Positions 55,495 to 64,000 of a stretch of DNA of 64,000 bases are shown piece after piece. Within the stretch, counting starts at the first letter, position 1, and every line of letters begins with the position of its first letter. The notes beneath the pieces are model-generated. The model did not search any database, had not been told where the DNA came from, and worked only from the letters and a program-made list of their open reading frames with translations. This DNA is from Neorhizobium alkalisoli (GTDB lineage: Bacteria; Pseudomonadota; Alphaproteobacteria; Rhizobiales; Rhizobiaceae): positions 1 through 64,000 of the forward strand of contig NZ_VIWP01000004.1 of assembly GCF_007829835.1 (NCBI RefSeq), read 5' to 3'. Made by a program: the position numbers and the translations under genes.

Positions 55495-56475
55495 ATGCCG
55501 ATGCTGAACCGTGAAAACCTCGTCAATCTCGCCCTGGCCATATTGCTGATCGCCGTGCCGCTGATCGCCAATGGCCTTGGCCAGCCCTTCTACATCACGC
55601 TCGCCACCCGCGTCGCCATTCTGGCGCTCGCCGCAACCGGCCTCAATCTGGCGCTCGGCCTTGGTGGCCTCGTCTCCTTCGGCCATGCCGCCTTCTTCGG
55701 CCTTGGCGGTTATGTCGCCGGCATTCTCGCCGCTCATAATTTCTCCGGCGAGCCCGTCATCTTCGGTTTGGGCGGCACCAACCAGATGTGGGTGATCTGG
55801 GTCGTCTCGATCCTCGTCAGCGGTATCGTCGGTCTCGCGATCGGCGCCATCAGCCTGCGGACCTCGGGCGTCTATTTCATCATGATCACGCTCGCCTTCG
55901 CGCAGATGGTCTATTATTTCGCAATCTCCTGGCCGGCCTATGGCGGACAGGACGGGTTGTCGATCCTGGTGCGCAACCAGTTTCCGGGCATCAGCACCAT
56001 GCGGCCGCTGAGCTTCTTTTTCGTCTGTTACGTCATCCTCATTCTCGGCATCGGCCTCTTCGCCCTGATCCGCGCCTCGCGTTTTGGCGCAGCGCTGCAG
56101 GCGTCCCGGCAGAATGAGGTGCGTGTGGCAACCGTCGGCATAAGGCCGTTCCGAATCCGGCTCACGGCTTTTGTCATTTCGGCCATGCTGACCGGCATTG
56201 CCGGCGCCCTGTTTGCGGATCTCAACCGCTTCGTCAGCCCCTCCATGCTCTCCTGGCAGATGTCCGGCGAACTGATCGTGCTCATCATTTTGGGTGGCAC
56301 CGGGCGTCTGTTCGGTCCACTGGCAGGCGCGGCACTCTATGTCGTGTTCGAATATGCACTGGGCGGAATGACCGAGCGCTGGCAGTTCTTTCTTGGCCTC
56401 ATCCTTCTTCTCGTCGTCCTCTTTGCCCGCGGCGGTCTGATCGGGCTTCTTGCCGGAAAGGCCAAACATGGTTGA
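55495..56475 (+). CDS. Branched-chain amino acid-type ABC permease, LivM-like
   Basis: A 326-residue permease with about nine helices. The blocks LGLGGLVSFGHAAFFGLGGYVAG (about 54-76) and ALQASRQNEVRVATVGI (about 200-216) are typical of LivM. Its last bases overlap the first ATPase gene by eight (56468-56475). Confidence 0.88.
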   Translation: MPMLNRENLVNLALAILLIAVPLIANGLGQPFYITLATRVAILALAATGLNLALGLGGLVSFGHAAFFGLGGYVAGILAAHNFSGEPVIFGLGGTNQMWVIWVVSILVSGIVGLAIGAISLRTSGVYFIMITLAFAQMVYYFAISWPAYGGQDGLSILVRNQFPGISTMRPLSFFFVCYVILILGIGLFALIRASRFGAALQASRQNEVRVATVGIRPFRIRLTAFVISAMLTGIAGALFADLNRFVSPSMLSWQMSGELIVLIILGGTGRLFGPLAGAALYVVFEYALGGMTERWQFFLGLILLLVVLFARGGLIGLLAGKAKHG

Positions 56476-57217
56476 GCCGGTTCTCGAAATTTCTGGTCTC
56501 GTGAAGAACTTTGGCGCGCTGAGAGCGACCGACGGTGTCACGCTCGACCTGCGCCCCGGAGAGATCCATGCCCTGATCGGCCCGAACGGTGCGGGAAAAT
56601 CGACGCTCATCCATCAGATCTGCGGCACGTTGCGACAGGATGCCGGCACGATCCGCTTTGTCGGCCGCGATGTCGGCGCCTTGAGTGTCGCCGAGCGGGC
56701 GCAGCTCGGTCTCGGCCGCACGTTTCAGGTCTCCTCGATCGCGCCGGATTTTTCCGCCCTCCGCAACGTCATGCTGGCGGTGCAGGCGAAACAGGGCTCC
56801 AGCTTCCGCTTTTTCAAACCGGTCATGCTGGATCACTCGCTGATCGATACGGCCATGGCGATGCTGGAACGCGTCAACCTTGGCGCTCGTGCCCGTATTC
56901 CCGCGGCAGAACTGTCTCATGGCGAACGCCGCCAGCTGGAAATCGCCATGGCGCTTGCACTCGGCTCAAAGGCCTTTCTGCTGGACGAGCCGATGGCCGG
57001 CATGGGGCCGGAAGGCTCGAAATCGCTCACCCGCTTTCTCGATACGCTGCGGCACGAAGCGCCGATCCTGCTGGTCGAACACGATATGGACGCCGTCTTC
57101 GCCCTTGCCGACCGCATTTCCGTGCTGGTCTATGGCCGCGTCATCGCCACCGGCACGGTCGAGGAAATCCGCCGCGATCCGACCGTTCGCACTGCCTATC
57201 TCGGAGATCACGCCTGA
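56468..57217 (+). CDS. Liv-type ABC ATP-binding protein, LivG-like
   Basis: A 249-residue ATPase. Walker A GPNGAGKST is near residues 38-46, signature LSHGERRQ near 147-154, Walker B LLDEPMAGMGP near 168-178 and H-loop VEHDMD near 203. ATG 56468 is preferred to 56450 because it starts the conserved N terminus. It overlaps livM by eight bases and shares one base with livF (57217). Confidence 0.9.
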   Translation: MVEPVLEISGLVKNFGALRATDGVTLDLRPGEIHALIGPNGAGKSTLIHQICGTLRQDAGTIRFVGRDVGALSVAERAQLGLGRTFQVSSIAPDFSALRNVMLAVQAKQGSSFRFFKPVMLDHSLIDTAMAMLERVNLGARARIPAAELSHGERRQLEIAMALALGSKAFLLDEPMAGMGPEGSKSLTRFLDTLRHEAPILLVEHDMDAVFALADRISVLVYGRVIATGTVEEIRRDPTVRTAYLGDHA

Positions 57218-57900
57218 TGCTGCTCGATGTTCAGGACATCACCACCTATTACGGCAGCAGCCAGGCGCTTTTCGGCGTCGAGTTCCGCATGACCGAAGGC
57301 GAGGTCGTCGCCCTGATGGGTCGTAACGGCATGGGCAAGTCGACGACGATCAAGTCGATCTGCAATCTTCTGGCGCCGAAGAGCGGCCGCATTTTCTTCG
57401 ACGGGAAACCGACCGAACGCATGCCGCCGCATCGTGTGGCGAGGCTGGGCATCGGTCTTGTGCCCGAAGGGCGCCGCTGTTTTCCAAACCTCACGGTGCA
57501 TGAAAACCTCGTGGCCGCGGCCCGACCTGGCAAATGGACGCTGGAACGCGTCAACGATCTCTTTCCGCGTCTAAAGGAGCGGCATGCCCAGCTCTCCCGC
57601 TCGCTCTCCGGCGGCGAGCAGCAGATGCTGGCGATCGGCCGTGCGCTGATGACCAATCCAAAACTGCTCATTCTCGATGAGGCGACGGAAGGGCTGGCGC
57701 CGGTCATCCGTCAGGATATATGGAAGGCAATACGCCATCTGAAATCCGAAGGCCTCTCCATCCTCGTGGTGGACAAGACGCTCTCGGAACTTTTGCCGGT
57801 TGCGGATCGCTGCGTCATCCTGGAGAACGGGAAAAGCGTTTGGAGCGGTTCGCCCGGTGAACTGACGGTGGAAACGCAGGATCGATATCTCGGGGTTTAA
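57217..57900 (+). CDS. Liv-type ABC ATP-binding protein, LivF-like
   Basis: A 227-residue ATPase. Walker A GRNGMGKST is near 35-43, signature LSGGEQQ near 130-136, and Walker B LLILDEATEGLAP near 150-162. It has the shorter LivF form with a C-terminal SGSPGEL tail. It starts on the last base of livG and ends 3 bases before marR. Confidence 0.9.
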   Translation: MLLDVQDITTYYGSSQALFGVEFRMTEGEVVALMGRNGMGKSTTIKSICNLLAPKSGRIFFDGKPTERMPPHRVARLGIGLVPEGRRCFPNLTVHENLVAAARPGKWTLERVNDLFPRLKERHAQLSRSLSGGEQQMLAIGRALMTNPKLLILDEATEGLAPVIRQDIWKAIRHLKSEGLSILVVDKTLSELLPVADRCVILENGKSVWSGSPGELTVETQDRYLGV

Positions 57901-57903
57901 GAC

Positions 57904-58437
57904 ATGGGCGCGGATGCAGCTAGGGACGCGGATGCAGCGAGCGCCGATCTGGAACTGATCGTCCATAGTCCGAATGGTGCCAACAAGCCGGAAACCCGGC
58001 TCTGGCTGCGCATGCTCTCGACCACAAAGCTGATCACCACGGAAATCCGCCGCCGTCTGCGCAACGAATTCGGTGCCACCCTGCCGCAATTCGACCTTCT
58101 CGCCCAGCTTTACCGCGAACGCGACGGCCTGCGCCTCGGCGAGCTGTCAAAGCGCACCATGGTCACAAACGGCAATGTCACCGGCCTCGTGGAGCGGCTT
58201 GAGGCGGATGGCTTCGTGCAGCGCGTCACGCCCGATGGCGACCGTCGCGTCACCGTCGCCAAGTTGACGCCGGCCGGTATCGATCTTTTCACGCTGATGG
58301 CGGCCGCCCACGAGCACTGGCTGCGCGATATCATGGCGGATGTGCCTCCGGCGATGATCACCTCTCTTCATTCTGAGATCGGCGCCGTCAAAACATCCGC
58401 GCTCGACCATCTTTCCGGCAGCGCCTTTGGTGAGTAG
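57904..58437 (+). CDS. MarR-family transcriptional regulator
   Basis: A 177-residue regulator with a winged helix (about residues 60-125) containing LPQFDLLAQLYRERDGLRLGELSKRTMVTNGNVTGLVERLE-type recognition; the wing includes DRRVTV. MarR regulators of aromatic acid degradation respond to the acid or its CoA ester. Being the last gene of the ligase-transporter operon, it probably controls that operon. The divergent region 51466-51657 is the likely target. Confidence 0.85.
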   Translation: MGADAARDADAASADLELIVHSPNGANKPETRLWLRMLSTTKLITTEIRRRLRNEFGATLPQFDLLAQLYRERDGLRLGELSKRTMVTNGNVTGLVERLEADGFVQRVTPDGDRRVTVAKLTPAGIDLFTLMAAAHEHWLRDIMADVPPAMITSLHSEIGAVKTSALDHLSGSAFGE

Positions 58438-58469
58438 TCTGCGCCGCGAAAAAACATTCGGGGTGATCG

Positions 58470-59396
58470 ATGGAAGATCTGCAGGCAATCGTTGACGGGA
58501 TCCATGCCAAGCTGCAGCCGCGGCTCGGCGAAGGCAAGGTTGCCGATTACATTCCCCAGCTCGCCCATGTCGACCCGAAGAAATTCGGCATCACGGTCAT
58601 CACCGTCGACGGCAAGGTCTTTAAGGCCGGCGATTCCGACACGCCCTTCTCGATCCAGAGCGTTTCAAAGGTGTTTACGCTGACGCTGGCACTCGGCAAG
58701 CATGGCGAAACCACCTGGAACCGTGTCGGCCGCGAGCCCTCCGGTTCGGCCTTCAACTCGATCGTCCAGCTCGAGCATGAGGAAGGCAAGCCGCGCAATC
58801 CCTTCATCAATGCCGGCGCGATCGCGATCAGCGATCTCGTTCTGGCTGGCCACACGCCGCGCGAGGCGATCGGCGAGATCATCCGTTTCGTGCGCTACCT
58901 CGCCGATGACGAATCGATCGCCATCGATCCCTCAGTCGCAAAATCCGAACAGGCGACCGGTTACCGCAATTTCGCGCTCGCCAATTTCATGCGCTCCTTC
59001 GGCAAGCTCACCCATCCGGTCGAGCATGTGCTCGGCGTCTATTTCCATCATTGCGCACTGGCCATGACCTGCACCCAGCTTGCCCATTCGGCGCTCTTCC
59101 TGGCGGCCGGCGGCCGCAATCCGCTGACCGGCCATAGGGTCGTCTCGGAACAGCGGGCACGCCGTATCAATGCGCTGATGCTGACCTGCGGCCATTACGA
59201 CGGTTCGGGCGAGTTCGCCTATCGCGTCGGCCTGCCGGGCAAGAGCGGCGTCGGCGGCGGCATCATGGCGGTGGCACCGGGCAAGGCTTCGGTTGCCGTC
59301 TGGTCGCCGGGGTTGAACCACAATGGCAATTCGTTGATCGGTTCGCTGGCGCTGGAAATGCTGGCGGCGGAAACCGGCTGGTCCGTCTTCGACTGA
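58470..59396 (+). CDS. glsA: Glutaminase
   Basis: A 308-residue serine-dependent glutaminase of the beta-lactamase fold that yields glutamate and ammonia. The catalytic S64 and K67 lie in SIQSVSKVF (61-69). Later family blocks are NPFINAGAI (about 110-118) and [12 protein letters not shown] (about 262-273). ATG 58470 starts [15 protein letters not shown], as usual. It is 32 bases after marR with a terminator after it; functional linkage to the aromatic operon is not shown. Confidence 0.95.
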   Translation: MEDLQAIVDGIHAKLQPRLGEGKVADYIPQLAHVDPKKFGITVITVDGKVFKAGDSDTPFSIQSVSKVFTLTLALGKHGETTWNRVGREPSGSAFNSIVQLEHEEGKPRNPFINAGAIAISDLVLAGHTPREAIGEIIRFVRYLADDESIAIDPSVAKSEQATGYRNFALANFMRSFGKLTHPVEHVLGVYFHHCALAMTCTQLAHSALFLAAGGRNPLTGHRVVSEQRARRINALMLTCGHYDGSGEFAYRVGLPGKSGVGGGIMAVAPGKASVAVWSPGLNHNGNSLIGSLALEMLAAETGWSVFD

Positions 59397-59410
59397 TTTT
59401 TTGCGCGCAT

Positions 59411-59440
59411 AAAAAAGCCCGGCTTTCACCGGGCTTTTTC
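59411..59440. terminator. Bidirectional terminator between glsA and tctA
   Basis: AAAAAGCCCGG (59412-59422), loop CTTTCA, CCGGGCTTTTT (59429-59439). The perfect 11-bp stem has T runs on both strands, so it can end both the glsA transcript (plus) and the tct transcript (minus, stop at 59463). Confidence 0.93.
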
Positions 59441-59462
59441 TGTTCTGGCCTGTCTCGAAAAC

Positions 59463-60980
59463 TTAGTCTTCGCTGGCCGCCATCTGGTTCAGCACGTCGC
59501 CGCGGCCGCGGGCGCGCAGGATGAGCGGCACGATCAGCGCCGCTGCTGCGAGGAGCAGAAGCGTGGCGGCGATCGGCGAGGTGAACAGCACGGTCACGTC
59601 GCCCTGGCTGATAGACAGTGCACGGCGCAGCTGTTGTTCCGCCAGGGGCCCGAGGATCAGGCCGACGATGACAGGCGCGATCGGATAACCGAACACACGC
59701 ATGCCATAGGCGACGAGACCGAAGAGCAGCAGCATGCCGAGCTCGAACACTGACGGGTTGGCGCCGATCGTGCCGAGCGTCGCAAACAGCAGAATGCCGG
59801 CATAAAGCCACGGCTTCGGAATGGTCAGCAGCCGCACCCAGAGGCCGACCAGCGGCAGGTTGAGCACGAGCAGCATGAGGTTGGCGATCAGCAGCGAGGC
59901 AATCAGGCCCCAGACGAGCTGCGGATTGGTCGCAAACAGAAGCGGACCCGGCTGCAGGCCGTATTGCTGGAAGCCGGCAAGCATGATGGCGGCGGTCGCG
60001 GACGTCGGCAGGCCGAGCGTCAGGAGCGGCACCAGCGTGCCGGCGGCCGAGGCGTTATTGGCCGCTTCCGGGCCCGCAACGCCTTCGATCGCGCCATTGC
60101 CGAACTCTTCCGGATGCTTGGAAAGCTTCTTTTCCGTCGCATAGGAGAGGAAGGTGCCGATCTCGGCGCCGCCGGCCGGCATGGCACCGATCGGAAAGCC
60201 GATCACGGTGCCGCGCAGCCAGGCTTTCCACGAGCGTGCCCAGTCCTGGGCCGTCATCCAGACCGAACCCTTGACGGCTTCGATCTTGTCCGGCGCCGTG
60301 GCGCCCTGGGCGGCAATGAACAGCGTCTCGCCGATCGCGAACATCGCAACCGCCATCGTCGTCACTTCGATCCCGTCGAGAAGGTCCGGAACGCCGAAGG
60401 ACAGGCGGTTCTGCCCGGTCAGCTGGTCGATGCCGACAAGCGACAGCGCAAGGCCGATGAACAGCGAGGTCAGGCCGCGTAATGTCGAATCGCCGAAGGC
60501 CGAGGAGACGGTGATGAAGGCCAGCACCATCAGCGCAAAATATTCGCGCGGCCCGAAGACGAGCGCGAGCTTGACGATATAGGGGGCGATGAAGGCCAGA
60601 GCCAGGGTCGCGATCAGGCCGGCCACGAAGGAGCCGATGGCAGCCGTCGCAAGTGCGGGTCCGCCGCGCCCGGCGCGGGCCATCTTGTTGCCCTCGAGCG
60701 CGGTCACGATCGACGCACTCTCACCCGGCGTGTTGAGCAGGATCGAGGTCGTCGAGCCGCCATACATGCCGCCGTAATAGATGCCGGCAAACATGATCAG
60801 CGAACCGGTCGCGTCGAGCTGATAGGTGACGGGCAGAAGCAGTGCGACGGTGGTTGCCGGGCCGATGCCGGGAAGGACGCCGACCATGGTGCCGAGCGTC
60901 ACGCCGATCAGGGCGTAGAACAGGTTCATGGGCTCCATGGCGGAGACCAGACCCTGCATGAGGAAATCGAATGTGCTCAT
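59463..60980 (-). CDS. tctA: Tripartite tricarboxylate transporter, large permease TctA
   Basis: A 505-residue membrane protein with about ten to twelve helices. The TctA signatures [17 protein letters not shown] (about residues 37-53) and the conserved [19 protein letters not shown] (about 257-275) are present. It is the third gene of the minus-strand tctC-tctB-tctA unit, 17 bases after tctB. The system imports di- or tricarboxylates such as citrate; the actual substrate is not shown. Confidence 0.93.
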   Translation of the reverse strand: MSTFDFLMQGLVSAMEPMNLFYALIGVTLGTMVGVLPGIGPATTVALLLPVTYQLDATGSLIMFAGIYYGGMYGGSTTSILLNTPGESASIVTALEGNKMARAGRGGPALATAAIGSFVAGLIATLALAFIAPYIVKLALVFGPREYFALMVLAFITVSSAFGDSTLRGLTSLFIGLALSLVGIDQLTGQNRLSFGVPDLLDGIEVTTMAVAMFAIGETLFIAAQGATAPDKIEAVKGSVWMTAQDWARSWKAWLRGTVIGFPIGAMPAGGAEIGTFLSYATEKKLSKHPEEFGNGAIEGVAGPEAANNASAAGTLVPLLTLGLPTSATAAIMLAGFQQYGLQPGPLLFATNPQLVWGLIASLLIANLMLLVLNLPLVGLWVRLLTIPKPWLYAGILLFATLGTIGANPSVFELGMLLLFGLVAYGMRVFGYPIAPVIVGLILGPLAEQQLRRALSISQGDVTVLFTSPIAATLLLLAAAALIVPLILRARGRGDVLNQMAASED

Positions 60981-60997
60981 GATCTACTCTTTAGGCC

Positions 60998-61594
60998 TTA
61001 CTGGGCGTACTGGAGGACGAAGTCTTCCAGCGGGCCGTTCGGCAGCGACAGCTGCAGCACGACGGCGAAGAGCCACCAGATGAAAAGACAGATGACGACG
61101 GCGATCGGGATGCTGATCCAGATCCTTTTTGCGCCGAAGCCGGCAGCGGTCAGACCGAACAGAACGCCCGTCGCAATCGAGAAACCGGAAAAAAGCGTGA
61201 GGATCCACGTTACCCATTCCCAACTCTCGGCGCTGAGAAGTGACGGGAGATGAACGTAGGAAAGCGCTTTGATCACACCGCCATTGATCAAAAGCATCTG
61301 GGCGGCAAGACCGGCAACGATCCAGACGACAGGCTTGATTTCCTGCTTTTCACGCTCCGGAAAATCACCGCGGAAAGCCGCAAACACGGTCCAGATCGCA
61401 AGGCCGATCAGGCCGAACGCGATCCAGTCTGGAACCGTTGCCGGACCGACCTGCGAATAACCGCCGACATCGCGCAGGCGCGATACGTCGAAGAAGATCA
61501 CGCCGGCAATGATGACGAGGATGGCGGCAATGACAAGCGCCGCCCAATCAGGGCGGCGCTGCATGCCAGTCGAGTTGTTGTTGTCGACGCTCAT
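60998..61594 (-). CDS. tctB: Tripartite tricarboxylate transporter, small permease TctB
   Basis: A 198-residue membrane protein with four helices, typical of TctB. The first is near residues 15-37 and there is a conserved FPxR-like IxxxxF region after the second pair. It overlaps the tctC stop by four bases (61591-61594). Sequence conservation in TctB is low, so the call rests partly on position between tctA and tctC. Confidence 0.88.
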   Translation of the reverse strand: MSVDNNNSTGMQRRPDWAALVIAAILVIIAGVIFFDVSRLRDVGGYSQVGPATVPDWIAFGLIGLAIWTVFAAFRGDFPEREKQEIKPVVWIVAGLAAQMLLINGGVIKALSYVHLPSLLSAESWEWVTWILTLFSGFSIATGVLFGLTAAGFGAKRIWISIPIAVVICLFIWWLFAVVLQLSLPNGPLEDFVLQYAQ

Positions 61595-62535
61595 TTGACG
61601 AGTCCGATGTCCTTCAGGATGGCTTCGGTGGAAGCAATGTCTTTGGCAAGCTGCTCGTCAAAGGCCGGGCCGGAAAGATAGGTGTCGGACCAGCCCTTGG
61701 TCTTCAGCGTTTCCTGCCAGCCGGCGGACTTGTCGAGCTTTTCGAAATCAGCGGTGATGGCGGCCTTCTGCTCGGCGGTAATGCCCGGAGCAGCGGCAAC
61801 CATGCGCCAGTTCTGGATCACGACGTCGAGGCCGCTTTCCTTCAGCGTCGGGGCGTCGATGCCGTCGATACGCTTGTCGGAGGAAACGGCGAGAAGGCGC
61901 AGCGTGCCGGCCTTGATCTGGGCTTCCATTTCGCCATAGCTGGCGATACCGGCCGTCACCTGACCGCCGAGGATGGCGGCGAGCGATTCACCGCCGCCCG
62001 AAAACGCGATGTAGTTGATCTTGGTCGGATCGACACCGGCTGCCTTGGCAATCAGACCGGCCGTGATGTGGTCCGTGCCGCCGGCCGAACCGCCGCCCCA
62101 GGAAACAGCGCCCGGATTGGCCTTCAGCTTGGCAACCAGGTCGGCAACCGTCTTGATGTCGGACGCAGCCGGAACGACGATCGATTCATATTCGCCGGTC
62201 AGGCGTGCGATCGGGGTGACGTCCTTCAGGGTAACGGGCGACTTGTTGGTCAGGATCGCGCCGACCATGACGTAACCGGTCACCATGATGGCGTTCGGGT
62301 TGCCCTTCTGCTGGCTGGCGAACTGCGCGATACCGATCGTGCCGCCGGCGCCGGGAACGTTCATCACCTGCACGCGCTTGGAAATCTTTTCCTGCTGCAG
62401 AACGGTCTGCAGCGAACGCGCGGTCTGGTCCCAGCCGCCGCCGGGAGCGGCAGGCGCCATGATCGAATAGTCGGCGGCATAGGCCGGCAGGGCAACGGCG
62501 CCGGCAAGGAAAGTGGCGAGGAAGAAATGCTTCAA
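61591..62535 (-). CDS. tctC: Tripartite tricarboxylate transporter, binding protein TctC
   Basis: A 314-residue periplasmic protein. Signal peptide about residues 1-19 (ends PAYAADY). The mature start [18 protein letters not shown] and later VPGAGGTIG are the TctC/BugT loops that bind carboxylates. I chose TTG 62535: GGAGG lies 8 bases upstream and it starts right at the signal peptide ([12 protein letters not shown]). The open frame upstream to 62637 has no such support. It is the first gene of the tct operon. Confidence 0.9.
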   Translation of the reverse strand: MKHFFLATFLAGAVALPAYAADYSIMAPAAPGGGWDQTARSLQTVLQQEKISKRVQVMNVPGAGGTIGIAQFASQQKGNPNAIMVTGYVMVGAILTNKSPVTLKDVTPIARLTGEYESIVVPAASDIKTVADLVAKLKANPGAVSWGGGSAGGTDHITAGLIAKAAGVDPTKINYIAFSGGGESLAAILGGQVTAGIASYGEMEAQIKAGTLRLLAVSSDKRIDGIDAPTLKESGLDVVIQNWRMVAAAPGITAEQKAAITADFEKLDKSAGWQETLKTKGWSDTYLSGPAFDEQLAKDIASTEAILKDIGLVK

Positions 62536-62552
62536 GGTGTAATCCTCCGTTG

Positions 62553-62566
62553 GCGTCCGCGGACGC
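62553..62566 (-). promoter_or_regulatory. Palindrome in the tctC leader
   Basis: GCGTCC-GC-GGACGC is a perfect 14-base palindrome 17 bases upstream of the TTG start and just before the Shine-Dalgarno sequence. It could be an operator or a short leader stem. Confidence 0.35.
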
Positions 62567-62695
62567 TGAATGGCTTTTTTTCGAAATGGGAAGAAAAAAT
62601 TGGGCAGGCAGTCATGCCGCCGATCGTCCCCTCCCATCGCGCATCATGCCCCCGCCTCCACGGTGGCTGATTGCCGGCTAAGCGAGCATATCAAG

Positions 62696-62713
62696 CTGAC
62701 ATCCACCTGACAT
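62696..62713 (-). promoter_or_regulatory. Direct repeat, candidate TctD (OmpR-type) site
   Basis: CTGACAT-CCAC-CTGACAT: two identical 7-base repeats 11 bases apart, 161 bases upstream of tctC. Tandem repeats one helical turn apart are what OmpR/PhoB-type response regulators bind, and Tct systems are usually controlled by the OmpR-type TctD. The tctD gene is not inside the window, so this is inferred. Confidence 0.45.
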
Positions 62714-62770
62714 TTTGCCGCAGGGGCCGATTTTGGCAGGCTCCCGGCCCCTACGCCAGCGAATTTATGC

Positions 62771-63865
62771 CTATTGAAGCCTCAGAACCTCGTTCCAGCG
62801 GGAAATCAGCCGCGCCCGCTTCACCTGGTCGAGATAGACCATCAGGCCAAGGCTGACAGGCACCGGCTTCAGCTGCCCGCCCAGCATTTCGCGCATGGTC
62901 GTCGCCGTGTTCTCACCCGCCACTTCCGGGCTGACGGCCGGGATCTGCAGCTCGCGGGCCATGATCGTCTGGCCCGCCTTCGACATGAAGAATTGCAGGT
63001 AGAGCTTTCCGAGATCCGCATGCGTCGCCGCCTGCGGAACGAGCCCGATCCGCGACATGACGACGGTATAATCCTTCGGCAGCAGGATCCCGACATCCGG
63101 ATGGCGCGATGCCCAGTCGGCCGCATAGGAGCCGACGATATTGTAGCCGAGCAGGAAACGTCCATCCGCCACACGCTCGAGGATCGCCTCGCTGGTGGAA
63201 TAGAGTTTTACGCCCGCAGCACCCATCGCCCTGACCACGGACCAGATATCGCCGAACTGTTCCTGGTCTCGCGACATGAACAGAAAACCGACGCCGGACC
63301 GCTCGATGTCATAAGTGCCGATCCGGCCGTAGACGGCATTGCCCTCTTTCTGCAGGTAGTCGACAAGTTCGGCCCGTGTCGCGGGCGGCTTGGTCTTGTG
63401 GAAGCTCGGCTTGTGATAGACGAACACGGCCGGCTCGAAGGTCAGCGCATAGACGGTGTTGCGCCAGTTGGCCCAGCTCGGCCAGGTAGCACTCATCGGC
63501 AGGTCGCTGCGTTGCGCATAGCCGTCATTGGCAAGCTTGACCTGCAGGTCCATGGCTGAGGAAAAAGCGAAATCGGCGGTCTTTTCGCCCGCATCCGTTT
63601 CCCGGACGATCCGATCGTAGATCTGCCCGGTCAGCAATTCCTCGTATTTGACGGCCACGTCCGGATAGGCCGCCTGAAAGCCGGCAATCATCGGCTTTGC
63701 GATCGGTTCATCAAGCGACGAATAGACGATCAGCTCGCGGGCATCCGGCTTGCCGGAAGGCGCCGGATACAGCACCTCGCGGGCCGCCACGGGACCCGCG
63801 GCCATACCGAGACAGAGCCAACCGAGACAGAGCCAATGGCGTGATAGAAAATGCAGTCTCCTCAT
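62771..63865 (-). CDS. Periplasmic binding protein, FbpA/AfuA-like, next to tct genes
   Basis: A 364-residue protein with a signal peptide (about residues 1-30, ending VAA-RE). The fold is that of type 2 binding proteins used for iron or small anions (ELIVYSSLDEPIAKPMIAGFQ at the mature start, DFAFSSAMDLQ). No permease or ATPase gene is beside it. In other proteobacteria a similar gene accompanies the tctDE two-component genes, so it may feed a signal to the sensor. ATG 63865 (MRRLHF) is chosen; 63901 is possible. Confidence 0.7.
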   Translation of the reverse strand: MRRLHFLSRHWLCLGWLCLGMAAGPVAAREVLYPAPSGKPDARELIVYSSLDEPIAKPMIAGFQAAYPDVAVKYEELLTGQIYDRIVRETDAGEKTADFAFSSAMDLQVKLANDGYAQRSDLPMSATWPSWANWRNTVYALTFEPAVFVYHKPSFHKTKPPATRAELVDYLQKEGNAVYGRIGTYDIERSGVGFLFMSRDQEQFGDIWSVVRAMGAAGVKLYSTSEAILERVADGRFLLGYNIVGSYAADWASRHPDVGILLPKDYTVVMSRIGLVPQAATHADLGKLYLQFFMSKAGQTIMARELQIPAVSPEVAGENTATTMREMLGGQLKPVPVSLGLMVYLDQVKRARLISRWNEVLRLQ

Positions 63866-63905
63866 GCCGCAGAGAATGCCTGACCGGAATGGCTGCGACA
63901 AGTTG

Positions 63906-64000
63906 TCAGGCGGCCCCTTGTGTCCGTAAACGTGCTGCCTGCAAACTTTCCGGCAGCGTGGCGCGGCTGCCGCTTGTTTTCACATCCGCCATTCCTACCT
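63906..64000 (-). CDS. 3' end of a gene running off the right edge (unidentified)
   Basis: On the minus strand a frame is open from the window edge to a TGA at 63906-63908, ending RTQGAA. Only about 30 codons are visible, including an internal ATG at 63992. The neighbours suggest it may be the end of a sensor kinase (tctE-like), but no domain can be recognised in so short a piece. Confidence 0.3.
   Translation of the reverse strand, partial: VGMADVKTSGSRATLPESLQAARLRTQGAA

Overview
The window looks like chromosomal DNA of a Rhizobiaceae alphaproteobacterium (Rhizobium/Agrobacterium/Sinorhizobium group). The signs are an alphaproteobacterial rRNA operon end (23S, 5S, initiator tRNA-Met), an Irr-type Fur regulator divergent from fabA-fabB-fabI, the pccB/pccA/bhbA propionate genes, many Ugp/Pot/Liv/Tct uptake systems, high GC and dense operons. 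I saw no insertion sequence, prophage, integrase or CRISPR array.

Layout. 1-735: end of a 23S rRNA, 5S rRNA and tRNA-fMet. 930-6016 (minus): Ugp-like ABC transporter plus a GpdQ-like phosphodiesterase. 6345-11400 (plus): divergent Pot/Ynj-like ABC transporter ending in a LacI-family gene. The 328-base divergent region between them carries two PhoB-box-like repeats (one facing each operon) and a perfect palindrome suited to the LacI protein. 11405-20328 (minus): methylmalonyl-CoA mutase and propionyl-CoA carboxylase subunits, with a DUF4160/DUF2442 pair, two tandem paralogous unknown proteins and a YghU-like GST between them. 20456-34900: a ParA-like ATPase and a complete chemotaxis cluster (STAS, cheY, cheA, cheW, three MCPs, cheW, cheR, cheB), with a divergently transcribed soluble coiled-coil protein that carries a degenerate MCP-tip sequence. 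35063-39298: rbfA, truB, rpsO, pnp. 39392-42102: rsmC-like methyltransferase, small membrane and Sel1 proteins, and hicB with a frameshifted hicA. 42192-45506: fabI-fabB-fabA and divergent irr. 45503-50498: TRIC-type membrane protein, a secreted unknown protein, YdcF-like, YoaK-like, a flavoprotein and an EamA transporter. 50641-58437: alpha/beta hydrolase, aryl-CoA ligase (anthranilate/benzoate type), a Liv-type ABC transporter and a MarR regulator. 58470-59396: glutaminase. 59463-64000 (minus): tctA-tctB-tctC, another periplasmic binding protein, and the edge of a further gene.

How parts work together. The two PhoB-box-like sites suggest the two divergent transporters at 930-11400 are phosphate-starvation genes for organic phosphorus (inference). 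pccA, pccB and bhbA carry propionyl-CoA towards succinyl-CoA; the epimerase is not in the window. The hydrolase, ligase, Liv transporter and MarR look like the uptake and activation arm of aromatic acid (kynurenine/anthranilate-like) catabolism. The chemotaxis cluster is the most unusual part: its three tandem receptors differ by having three, two and one HAMP units, they share a distinctive C-terminal tail, and the cluster adds a ParA-like ATPase, a STAS protein and a receptor-tip-like soluble protein. Start codons were chosen by Shine-Dalgarno match; several differ from the longest possible reading frame.
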